In this document: positions 1 through 5,934 of the stretch, piece by piece
How positions within the stretch are numbered: the first letter of the stretch is position 1
How the letters are laid out: the number at the start of each line of letters is the position of its first letter
Assembly (NCBI GenBank): GCA_937892405.1
Contig: CALAFS010000068.1
Location: 1 to 6,206 of the forward strand
Length of the DNA stretch: 6,206 nt
Direction of reading: 5' to 3'
Source: an uncultured Clostridia bacterium
GTDB taxonomy: Bacteria; Bacillota; Clostridia; Oscillospirales; CAG-272
Notes under the pieces: model-generated
Told to the model about the DNA's origin: nothing
Database searches by the model: none
What the model saw: only the letters and a program-made list of their open reading frames with translations
Program-made: the position numbers and the translations under genes

Positions 1-47
1 ACACCCCCGTCATCGACGAGGGCGGGGTGTGGAAGCAGGGGAGCTGA
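1..47 (+). CDS. C-terminal end of an unidentified gene (partial, runs off left edge)
   Basis: Reading from base 3, an open frame gives TPVIDEGGVWKQGS and then a TGA stop at 45-47. All 14 sense codons end in G or C, which matches the third-position bias of the core genes in this window and is unlikely by chance in non-coding DNA. A strong hairpin terminator begins 12 bases after the stop, as expected for the end of a transcription unit. Fourteen residues are too few to name a family, so no function is proposed. The alternative is intergenic sequence that happens to be open; the codon bias and terminator spacing argue against this. Confidence 0.6.
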   Translation, partial: TPVIDEGGVWKQGS

Positions 48-58
48 TTTTCGCAAAG

Positions 59-92
59 CAAAAGAGCCTGACCGTCCGGTCAGGCTCTTTTG
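59..92. terminator. Bidirectional rho-independent terminator
   Basis: A perfect 15-bp stem (59-73 with 78-92, core AAGAGCCTGACC) closes a 4-base GTCC loop. The plus-strand reading ends in CTCTTTTGTCTTTT and the minus-strand reading ends in CTCTTTTGCTTT, so both directions carry a T-rich tail. It lies between the convergent partial gene ending at 47 and the exonuclease gene ending at 102, and probably terminates both. Confidence 0.9.
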
Positions 93-101
93 TCTTTTCG
101 C

Positions 102-1103
102 TTATTCTTCTGTCTTGGGTGCCGATGCCGCATCGGTATTCGGCTTTCTTCTGCGCTTCCTGCCCGAACGGCGGGTGCGCGTCTTTTTTCTCACATCGCT
201 TTCCGCGAGCTTGCGCCGGTATTCGGCGATCGCCTCTTCGTCCGCACGGGTGATCGTGCGCTTCGCACGGAAGGTGTCGTTGAAGTTTCTCTGCACCTTC
301 AGGGTGAGGAACATATCGCCGTCCCGTCCGCACGCATAGGGGAAGAGATAGCGCTGTCCCTTGGAGTGCAGGGGCTTTCCCTTTGCCGCGAGCGGCTTTT
401 TGCACAGGGGGCAGAGAGGGGAAGTCACGCACGCGTCCTCGAGCATCTCGCCGACGGTGACATACCCGTCGTCTCCGGCATCGGCATCGCCGATCACCGA
501 GCTTTCGAGATACTGTCCGCGGGAGGCGTCATACGCACGGATTCCGCCCGCGACATCAAGCTTTTCCGCGACAAGGGCGGTAAAGTACGCGTCGTTGAGT
601 GCATCGTGCGCGGGCAGGGTCTGCGGAATGGAGAAGTGCTCCATCGCATATTCGAGCGAGCGCTGCTTGTTCCCGCCGCCCTCGACCTGCTTGTTGAAGA
701 TGACCTGAAGGTCATAGGTCGTATCGAGCCAGTCGGACGGGATCTTATGCACATGGAAATTTTCCTTCAGCATGGGAATGTCGTCGGGACCCCATGTGAG
801 GAAGGCAAAATCCTTTCCGCAGAAGCGCTTGAAATTCTCCGCCGCCTCGGTAAGGGAGACGCCGAGATCCATTTGCTCTTGGGAGATTCCCGTGAGTTGT
901 GCCACATGCTTGTGGATTTTTTTGAAATATTTCGGCTTGACAATGACCGAATAGGAGCCGCAGGGACGCAGATTTCTGTCGAGCTTGACCGCGCCGATCT
1001 GAATGACCTCGCCGCGCAGGCGGGAGGAGAGCTGTTTCTGGACGGCGATCGCTTTTTGTGCGTATGCCTGGTTCCATTCCAGGTCGAGTGTGATATAATA
1101 CAT
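102..1103 (-). CDS. DEDDh-family 3'-5' exonuclease with C-terminal Cys cluster and basic tail
   Basis: The 333-residue protein starts with an exonuclease domain of the RNase T / DNA polymerase III epsilon fold, closest in style to the KapD/ERI-1 group. Exo I is LDLEWN with D7 and E9. Exo II is the TWGPDDIPML block (103-112), with D107 or D108 as the metal ligand. Exo III is HDALNDAY with H166 and D171. Such enzymes remove nucleotides from 3' ends of RNA or DNA with two metal ions; the substrate here is unknown. Residues 225-258 hold C225, C231, C234, H246 and C258, a possible zinc site. Residues 305-320 are almost all Lys/Arg, suggesting nucleic-acid contact. The ATG at 1103 is preceded by AAGGA (1115-1111) with a 7-base gap, 30 bases from the predicted transcript start. 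The cytoplasmic exonuclease call is firm; the biological role is not. Confidence 0.9.
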   Translation of the reverse strand: MYYITLDLEWNQAYAQKAIAVQKQLSSRLRGEVIQIGAVKLDRNLRPCGSYSVIVKPKYFKKIHKHVAQLTGISQEQMDLGVSLTEAAENFKRFCGKDFAFLTWGPDDIPMLKENFHVHKIPSDWLDTTYDLQVIFNKQVEGGGNKQRSLEYAMEHFSIPQTLPAHDALNDAYFTALVAEKLDVAGGIRAYDASRGQYLESSVIGDADAGDDGYVTVGEMLEDACVTSPLCPLCKKPLAAKGKPLHSKGQRYLFPYACGRDGDMFLTLKVQRNFNDTFRAKRTITRADEEAIAEYRRKLAESDVRKKTRTRRSGRKRRRKPNTDAASAPKTEE

Positions 1104-1110
1104 TCCGCTT

Positions 1111-1115
1111 TCCTT
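1111..1115 (-). promoter_or_regulatory. Ribosome binding site of the exonuclease gene
   Basis: AAGGA on the minus strand, inside a purine-rich leader, lies 7 bases before the ATG at 1103 and supports that start. Confidence 0.75.
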
Positions 1116-1139
1116 TTTCTCTTTGTCTTACAATAAAAA

Positions 1140-1168
1140 ATTATACCACGCACAGGCAGGATTGTCAA
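1140..1168 (-). promoter_or_regulatory. Consensus sigma-A promoter, extended -10, for the exonuclease gene
   Basis: On the minus strand TTGACA (1168-1163) and TATAAT (1145-1140) are separated by exactly 17 bases. The -10 is preceded by TGG, giving the TGn extended -10 motif. Transcription should start near 1133, leaving a leader of about 30 bases before the ATG at 1103. Every position of both hexamers matches consensus, so strong basal activity is expected unless it is repressed. Confidence 0.88.
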
Positions 1169-1194
1169 GATAAGGCGGACAAAATTCTTGACAA
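1162..1194. repeat. 9-bp perfect inverted repeat spanning both -35 boxes
   Basis: TTGTCAAGA (1162-1170) and TCTTGACAA (1186-1194) are perfect inverted copies separated by 15 bases. Each arm contains one promoter's complete TTGACA box plus flanking bases. Six of the nine positions are explained by the two -35 boxes alone; the matching TC before TTGACA and A after it are extra. It could be an operator for a dimeric regulator or a by-product of two consensus promoters. Confidence 0.5.
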
Positions 1195-1216
1195 AGGGCA
1201 GAATTTGAGATATAAT
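1188..1216 (+). promoter_or_regulatory. Consensus sigma-A promoter for glnN
   Basis: TTGACA (1188-1193) and TATAAT (1211-1216) are separated by 17 bases, a perfect match in both hexamers and spacing. Transcription should begin near 1223, leaving a leader of about 55 bases before the ATG at 1278. No convincing GlnR box (TGTNA-N7-TNACA), NtcA site or attenuator was seen. Confidence 0.88.
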
Positions 1217-1263
1217 TAAAAATATTGATCCGCCGCGCGGGCACAAGCCCCAAAGGAGCGGAA

Positions 1264-1269
1264 AAGGAA
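1264..1269 (+). promoter_or_regulatory. Ribosome binding site of glnN
   Basis: AAGGAA lies 8 bases before the ATG at 1278. A second purine block, AAAGGAG (1252-1258), is about 19 bases upstream of the ATG, too far to serve this start. Confidence 0.7.
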
Positions 1270-1277
1270 GAAAGACA

Positions 1278-3380
1278 ATGACAGAAACACACGAACGGAT
1301 TCCCGCGCTCTTCGGCGCACAGGTTTTCGGCGAGGCGGTCATGCGTGAGCGCCTGCCGAAGGATGTGTACCTCTCTCTCGTCAACACCATTGCCACCGGC
1401 AATGAGATCGACGCGTCGATTGCCGATGTGGTCGCCGGTGCCATGAAGGACTGGGCGATCGAGCACGGCGCGACCCATTATACCCATTGGTTTCAGCCTC
1501 TGACCGGCGTCACGGCGGAAAAGCACGATTCCTTCCTCTCGCCCGTCGGGCACGGACAGGCGATCATGGAGTTCTCGGGCAAGGAGCTGATCCGCGGCGA
1601 GCCTGACGCCTCCTCCTTCCCCTCGGGGGGACTGCGCGCCACCTTCGAGGCGCGCGGCTATACCGCGTGGGATCCCGCGTCCTACGCCTTCGTGAAGGAC
1701 GGCTCCCTCTATATCCCCACCGCTTTCTGTTCCTATACCGGTGAGGCACTGGATACGAAGACGCCGCTTCTCCGTTCGATGGACGCGATCAGCACCGAGG
1801 CACTGCGGATTCTCCGCCTTTTCGGTGACACCACCGCGAAAAGAGTCAATACCACCGTCGGTGCGGAGCAGGAATATTTCCTCGTCGATGCCGAGGATTT
1901 CAAGGCACGCCGTGATCTCTACTACTGTGGCAGAACCCTCTTCGGTGCCCCCGCCGTCAAAGGGCAGGAGCTCGAGGATCACTATTTCGGCGCCCTGCGT
2001 CCGCGGGTCGATGCCTTTATGAAGGAGCTTGACCGTACCCTTTGGGAACTCGGAATCCCCGCGAAGACAAAGCATAACGAGGTCGCCCCCTCTCAGCATG
2101 AGCTGGCGCCCGTCTTCACCTCGACGAACATCGCCGTGGATCAGAACCTTTTGACCATGGAATGTATGCGCAAGATCGCGCCGAAGTACGGTATGGAGTG
2201 CCTCCTCGCCGAGAAGCCCTTTGCCGGCATCAACGGCTCGGGAAAGCATAACAACTGGTCGATTGCGACCGACACAGGCACAAATCTTCTGAAACCCGGG
2301 AAAACCCCGCGGGAAAACAAGCTCTTCCTCCTTGTCCTTGCCGCCGTTGTCAAGGCGGTGGACGAATATCAGGAGCTTCTCCGCATTTCCGCCGCCACGG
2401 CGGGGAACGATCACCGTCTCGGCGGCAGTGAGGCGCCGCCCGCCATCGTCTCGGTCTTCCTCGGGGAAGAGCTGGACACGCTCGTCGACGCGATCGTCGC
2501 GGGCTCCGCTTACGAGAACCGCAAGACCAACTATATGTCCCTCGGCGTCCCCTCGGTTCCCACGATCAGACGGGATACCACCGACCGCAACCGTACCTCC
2601 CCCTTTGCCTTCACCGGCAATAAGTTCGAGTTCCGTATGGTCGGCTCGTCGCAGAACATCGCCTTTGCCAACATCGTCCTGAACACTGCGGTAGCGAATT
2701 CCTTCGCCGAGTTTGCCGACACGCTCGAGAGCGCGGAGCATTTCGACACGGCGCTTGAGCGGCTGATCGCGGATACCTTCCGCCGTCACCGTCGGATTCT
2801 CTTCTCGGGAAACAGCTATACGAAAGAGTGGGAAGAGGAAGCGCGCGCAAGAGGACTTGCCTGCCTGAAGACCGCGCCCGAGGCATATGCCCACTTTACC
2901 GACGCGAAGAATGTTGCCCTCTTCACCCGCTTCGGCGTCATGAGCGAGACCGAGATGCGCTCCAGAAGAGAGATCTTCTTTGAGAATTATCGCAAGATCG
3001 TCGGCATCGAGGCGCGTACCATGGTCGAGATGACCGAGCGGGACATTCTCCCCGCCGTCTCTTCCTATGTCGCGAAGCTCGCGGAAGGAATCAATCAGAA
3101 GCGCGCGGCACTCCCCGGCGTCGACCTTCCCTTTGAGACCGCCACGGCGGAAAAGCTCTCCGCCCTGATGGCAAAGACCGTCGCGGCAAAAGCCGCACTG
3201 GAAAAAGCGGAGCACACCGCGGCAGAGAAGCCGACGGACGAGGCGCGCGCCATGGAGACGAAGAACAATGTCCTGCCGAAGATGGACGCCCTGCGCCGCG
3301 TAGTCGACACGATGGAGACGCTCACCGCGCGCGAGTTCTGGCCCATGCCGACCTACGGTGACCTGACCTACCGCGTATAA
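1278..3380 (+). CDS. glnN: Type III glutamine synthetase (GSIII)
   Basis: This 700-residue enzyme joins ammonia to glutamate with ATP to make glutamine, the main route of nitrogen assimilation, in the cytoplasm. Its length fits GSIII (about 700) rather than type I (about 450). GSIII blocks in order are WFQPLTG (71-77), FPSGGLRATFEARGYTAWDP (114-133), the metal-binding GAEQEYFLVD (195-204, E197 and E199), NEVAPSQHELAP (267-278), KPFAGINGSGKHNNW (313-327) and NKFEFRMVGSSQN (448-460). The C-terminal part (about 560-690) is helical and rich in Ala, Glu and Lys, and it ends in the typical EFWPMPTY block. The ATG is set by AAGGAA 8 bases upstream and a perfect promoter. No glnR, amt or P-II gene lies nearby, so its regulator is not visible. 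No terminator follows before the next ORF. The gene appears intact. Confidence 0.97.
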   Translation: MTETHERIPALFGAQVFGEAVMRERLPKDVYLSLVNTIATGNEIDASIADVVAGAMKDWAIEHGATHYTHWFQPLTGVTAEKHDSFLSPVGHGQAIMEFSGKELIRGEPDASSFPSGGLRATFEARGYTAWDPASYAFVKDGSLYIPTAFCSYTGEALDTKTPLLRSMDAISTEALRILRLFGDTTAKRVNTTVGAEQEYFLVDAEDFKARRDLYYCGRTLFGAPAVKGQELEDHYFGALRPRVDAFMKELDRTLWELGIPAKTKHNEVAPSQHELAPVFTSTNIAVDQNLLTMECMRKIAPKYGMECLLAEKPFAGINGSGKHNNWSIATDTGTNLLKPGKTPRENKLFLLVLAAVVKAVDEYQELLRISAATAGNDHRLGGSEAPPAIVSVFLGEELDTLVDAIVAGSAYENRKTNYMSLGVPSVPTIRRDTTDRNRTSPFAFTGNKFEFRMVGSSQNIAFANIVLNTAVANSFAEFADTLESAEHFDTALERLIADTFRRHRRILFSGNSYTKEWEEEARARGLACLKTAPEAYAHFTDAKNVALFTRFGVMSETEMRSRREIFFENYRKIVGIEARTMVEMTERDILPAVSSYVAKLAEGINQKRAALPGVDLPFETATAEKLSALMAKTVAAKAALEKAEHTAAEKPTDEARAMETKNNVLPKMDALRRVVDTMETLTAREFWPMPTYGDLTYRV

Positions 3381-3394
3381 AGCCATCACGAACA

Positions 3395-3416
3395 CTCTTT
3401 AGAATTATCTAAGGGG
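3395..3416 (+). promoter_or_regulatory. Possible hairpin masking the ribosome binding site of the first small ORF
   Basis: CTCTTTAGA (3395-3403) can pair with TCTAAGGGG (3408-3416) around an ATTA loop: 9 pairs, two of them T-G wobbles. The right arm contains the start of the AAGGGGAG Shine-Dalgarno (3411-3418). The stem is AT-rich and only moderately stable, so regulation is speculative. Confidence 0.3.
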
Positions 3417-3427
3417 AGAAGAGAATC

Positions 3428-3787
3428 ATGCATCATACATTTGAAAATCAACCTCGATTCTTCTATATCGGTAAAGATGCACAAGGCGTAAAAGATTTAC
3501 ACTATGGAGAATTGTACAAGGAGCATCTTTTGCAGATTCCCATAAAGTATCAGGATATTGATAATTCGTGGGATTTGATTTTTGCCTTGAACGATGAATT
3601 ATCTCTTCTTATCGATATTGATGAAAGCGAAGTAATTGCATCGGAGAAACTTCAAAAGGCACTTGAAATTGCCGAGAGGGTTATTGCTAAAGAACCGAAC
3701 TCCACGAAGGCAGAATCAATGTCTGTGTTTTTGTCTGCAATCAAAACCGCTATATCGTATCATAGTCCTCTTTTGATATGGTGGTGA
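3428..3787 (+). CDS. Unrecognised small acidic protein, first gene of the AT-rich pair
   Basis: I do not recognise this 119-residue protein. It has no signal peptide or clear membrane segment and is acidic (about 19 Asp/Glu against 11 Lys/Arg). An N-terminal part rich in aromatic residues is followed by DLIFALNDELSLLIDIDE (49-66), then a likely amphipathic helix around EKLQKALEIAERVIAKE (73-89), a second helix, and an unusual hydrophobic end SPLLIWW. The start is supported by AAGGGGAG 9 bases upstream of the ATG. It follows glnN by 47 bases with no terminator or recognisable promoter between, so it may be read through from glnN. Composition is far more AT-rich than its neighbours. Small, acidic, tandem AT-rich genes of this sort are often immunity-type proteins; that is inference from style, not homology. 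Confidence 0.75.
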   Translation: MHHTFENQPRFFYIGKDAQGVKDLHYGELYKEHLLQIPIKYQDIDNSWDLIFALNDELSLLIDIDESEVIASEKLQKALEIAERVIAKEPNSTKAESMSVFLSAIKTAISYHSPLLIWW

Positions 3788-3791
3788 TCGC

Positions 3792-4112
3792 ATGAGAAAA
3801 TATCTTTTTCAAAGGTTTCTGCCAAGCTGCGATACCGATGATATCGATTTTGAGAAGCTGTTGTTCGCTGACGGATGTGATGTACATGAAGTGTTTGTTT
3901 CAACGCTCGATGAGAAAATCGATACAGAAGAAGATCTATGTAATTTTTTGCATCGTTTTTCTCTTGATGACATTATCGTATTGATATACGATCGACCTAC
4001 CTATAACAATCCTATATTATGCGATTATGCAAACAAAACTTTCAAATCGTACTTATATTGGATACGATACTTTGGCTATCGTTGTTATTGGAGCACTTCA
4101 AAAACAGCATAG
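3792..4112 (+). CDS. Unrecognised small acidic, Cys- and aromatic-rich protein, second gene of the AT-rich pair
   Basis: This 106-residue product matches no family I know. It is acidic (about 18 Asp/Glu against 12 Lys/Arg) with an Asp cluster near the N-terminus (CDTDDIDFE, 13-21). It has five cysteines (13, 29, 50, 77, 98) that form no CxxC pair. A hydrophobic strand DDIIVLIYD lies at 59-67, and the C-terminal part (84-100) is very rich in Tyr, Trp and Phe. The ATG lies 4 bases after the stop of the previous gene, with a weak GGTGGTGA site across that stop, so translational coupling is likely. The TAG at 4110-4112 is followed 8 bases later by a terminator. A C-terminal truncation cannot be excluded, but the frame itself shows no sign of decay. 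Confidence 0.68.
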   Translation: MRKYLFQRFLPSCDTDDIDFEKLLFADGCDVHEVFVSTLDEKIDTEEDLCNFLHRFSLDDIIVLIYDRPTYNNPILCDYANKTFKSYLYWIRYFGYRCYWSTSKTA

Positions 4113-4120
4113 AATACAAA

Positions 4121-4156
4121 GAAAGAGTCGGCTTTCAGTCGACTCTTTCGATTTTT
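4121..4156. terminator. Rho-independent terminator shared by convergent units
   Basis: GAAAGAGTCG (4121-4130) pairs perfectly with CGACTCTTTC (4140-4149); the loop GCTTTCAGT may be partly closed by further pairs. ATTTTTA follows on the plus strand, terminating the small-ORF unit whose last stop is at 4112. On the minus strand the stem is followed by TTTGTATTCT, a weaker T-rich tail that could end the ABC transporter transcript (stop at 4200-4198). Confidence 0.85.
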
Positions 4157-4197
4157 ACATCGTTAGAACTCCTCGCGACGCGCTTTCCTGTCGCCGG

Positions 4198-5934
4198 CTA
4201 CACCGCCGCTGTTTCGCGGAACTGGTAGCTGTATAATTTTTTGTATTCGCCGTCCTTTGCCATCAGCTCTTCATGCGTGCCCTGTTCCACAATGCCGCGG
4301 CTGTCGATCACGACGATTTCGTGCGCGTTCTTTACCGTGGAGAGACGGTGTGCGACGACGATGACCGTCCGCCCGCGGGCGAGCTCTTCGAGCGCGCTCT
4401 GAATCTGCATTTCGGTCGCGTTGTCGAGGGCGCTGGTCGCCTCGTCGAGGATCAGGAGCTTCGGGTTCTTGAGGAAGACCCGCGCGATGGCGACGCGCTG
4501 TTTCTGTCCGCCCGAGAGCTTGATGCCGCGCTCGCCGACCTCGGTGTCATACCCCTTCGGGAGGGAGGCAATGTAGTCGTGAATGTTCGCCTTCTTCGCC
4601 GCCGCGACGATCTCATCTTCGGAGGCGTCCGGTGCGCCGTAGGCGATGTTGTCTCTGACCGTTCCGTCAAAGAGGAAGATGTTCTGCGAGACAATGCCGA
4701 TATTCTCGCGGAGAGAGGAAAGACGGATATCGGAGAGGGGAACTCCGTCGAGCGTAATCACGCCCGAGGTCACATTGTAAAAGCGGGGGATCAGGTGACA
4801 GAGCGTCGTCTTTCCGCCGCCGGAGGGACCCACGAGAGCGAGCGTCTCGCCCGCCGGAATCGAAAGATCGAGGTGTGAGATGACAGGTCGCGTCTCTTCC
4901 TCCGTCCCCGCACCGTAGCGGAAGGAGACATCGGAGAAGACAAGCTCACCCTTTACATCGGAGAGGGTGCGTGTCCCCGCGTCTTCTTCGTTTGGCAGTG
5001 CCATGACTTCGGCAAAGCGGGTAAAGCCCGACATGCCCTCCTGCATCTGCTCGAACAGGGTGACAAAACGGCGGATCGGGTCGAGGAACATGCTGATATA
5101 CAGAATGAACGCCGCGAATTCTCCCGTGTTGATGTATCCGTGGTAAAGGAACAGTCCGCCGACAAAAATGATGACAAGGTAGAGAATGTCGGTCATCAGC
5201 GTCATCACCGCTTCAAAAGTGCCGAGCGAGTGCATTGCCTCGGAGCGGTAGCCGATAAAGCGCTTGTTCTCCTCGTCGAACTTCGCGAGCTCGTGCGCCT
5301 CGGCGACATAGGACTTCGTCTCGCGGATTCCCGCGATGGAGTTCTCCACCTCCGCGTTGACCGCCGCGATCTGACGGCGCGAATTGCGCATTGCCGTCAT
5401 CATCTTCTTGCGTGAGAGCGCCGTGAAAAGAATGATAAAAGGGATCACCGCGTACATAATCAGCGCAAGCGGTAAATAAATGTTAGCAAGAATGATAAAA
5501 GATCCGATCAGCATCAGCACCGAGATCATGAGATTCTCGGGACCGTGGTGCGCAAGTTCCGAGACATCGAAGAGGTCACCCACAAGCCGTGAGAGAAGGT
5601 CGCCCGTCTTGTGATCGTCAAAATAGGAGAAGGGGAGGGACTCATATTTTTTGAAGAGATCCCGCCGCATGTCCCCCTGCATACGCACACCGACGATGTG
5701 TCCCCAATAGCCGACGATGTAGTTGCACACCGCCTTCAGAAGGTAGATGCCGAGCAGGATCGCCGACCAGAGGATCAGAAGTGAGATCTTCCCGTTCGGC
5801 ACATAGTCGTTGATGATGTTCTTGACAATGGTCGGGTAAAAAAGCCCGCACGCCGCGATGACAATGCCCGCAGACATGTCGAGAAAGAAGAGCTTTCTGT
5901 GCGGTTTATAATAGGATATGAAGAGTTTCAGCAT
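4198..5934 (-). CDS. ABC exporter half-transporter (fused membrane and ATPase domains)
   Basis: The 578-residue protein is a typical ABC-B/MsbA-like half-transporter that would dimerise in the cytoplasmic membrane and use ATP to move a substrate outward. Six hydrophobic segments lie near residues 15-37, 51-75, 128-150, 152-175, 245-267 and 271-290. The ATPase domain has an A-loop Tyr (Y340), Walker A GPSGGGKT (369-376), Q-loop Q417, signature LSGGQKQR (473-480), Walker B LLILD with catalytic E498, D-loop SALD (501-504) and switch H529. All catalytic residues are present, so it is not a degenerate half and could act as a homodimer; a partner could lie outside the window. The ATG overlaps the upstream RecX-like stop by 7 bases and has only a distant AAGGTG site, suggesting translational coupling. 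The substrate (lipid, drug or peptide) cannot be read from sequence. Confidence 0.95.
   Translation of the reverse strand: MLKLFISYYKPHRKLFFLDMSAGIVIAACGLFYPTIVKNIINDYVPNGKISLLILWSAILLGIYLLKAVCNYIVGYWGHIVGVRMQGDMRRDLFKKYESLPFSYFDDHKTGDLLSRLVGDLFDVSELAHHGPENLMISVLMLIGSFIILANIYLPLALIMYAVIPFIILFTALSRKKMMTAMRNSRRQIAAVNAEVENSIAGIRETKSYVAEAHELAKFDEENKRFIGYRSEAMHSLGTFEAVMTLMTDILYLVIIFVGGLFLYHGYINTGEFAAFILYISMFLDPIRRFVTLFEQMQEGMSGFTRFAEVMALPNEEDAGTRTLSDVKGELVFSDVSFRYGAGTEEETRPVISHLDLSIPAGETLALVGPSGGGKTTLCHLIPRFYNVTSGVITLDGVPLSDIRLSSLRENIGIVSQNIFLFDGTVRDNIAYGAPDASEDEIVAAAKKANIHDYIASLPKGYDTEVGERGIKLSGGQKQRVAIARVFLKNPKLLILDEATSALDNATEMQIQSALEELARGRTVIVVAHRLSTVKNAHEIVVIDSRGIVEQGTHEELMAKDGEYKKLYSYQFRETAAV

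Larger units (their letters stand above)
3381..4160. other. AT-rich island, probably horizontally acquired
   Basis: Base composition changes sharply after the glnN stop. Hand counts give about 32-33% GC for the 60-base rows starting at 3541 and 3901, against about 67% for the row at 2461 in glnN. Codon use changes too: TTA, AGA and AT-ending codons are common in the two small ORFs. The GC-rich style returns at about 4171 near the end of the ABC gene. No transposase, integrase, clear terminal inverted repeats or convincing target duplication was found at the edges. Confidence 0.6.

Noticed and set aside
90..1136. A 348-codon plus-strand frame antisense to the exonuclease gene
   Set aside because: It has no family features, starts inside the terminator hairpin and runs through the opposite gene's promoter; the minus-strand frame carries the DEDDh motifs.
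1160..1200. GlnR or NtcA type nitrogen operator upstream of glnN
   Set aside because: TGTCA and GGACA are present but the spacing and half-site bases do not fit TGTNA-N7-TNACA, and no GTA-N8-TAC was found.
1223..1277. A riboswitch or ANTAR-type antiterminator hairpin pair in the glnN leader
   Set aside because: The leader is only about 55 bases with one 4-bp GGGC/GCCC hairpin; there is no terminator stem or paired hexaloop structure.
1128..3395. A 755-codon open frame antisense to the whole of glnN
   Set aside because: It mirrors a highly biased GC-rich gene that avoids codons giving antisense stops. It lacks recognisable domains, and glnN has all GSIII motifs, a promoter and a ribosome site.
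3399..4168. TTAGAA direct repeat at both edges of the AT-rich island as a target-site duplication
   Set aside because: Six bases in AT-rich DNA is easily chance, the flanks do not match further and no mobile-element gene is present.
4157..4175. A minus-strand GAGGAG followed by ATG
   Set aside because: The ATG is immediately followed by TAA, so nothing is encoded beyond a start-stop.
4019..4236. Two 69-codon plus-strand frames spanning the terminator and the end of the ABC gene
   Set aside because: They are alternative frames of the second small ORF, read through a terminator hairpin and lack ribosome sites.
4273..4878. A 201-codon plus-strand frame within the ABC transporter
   Set aside because: It is antisense to the ATPase domain, which has every ABC motif; no ribosome site or domain supports the plus frame.
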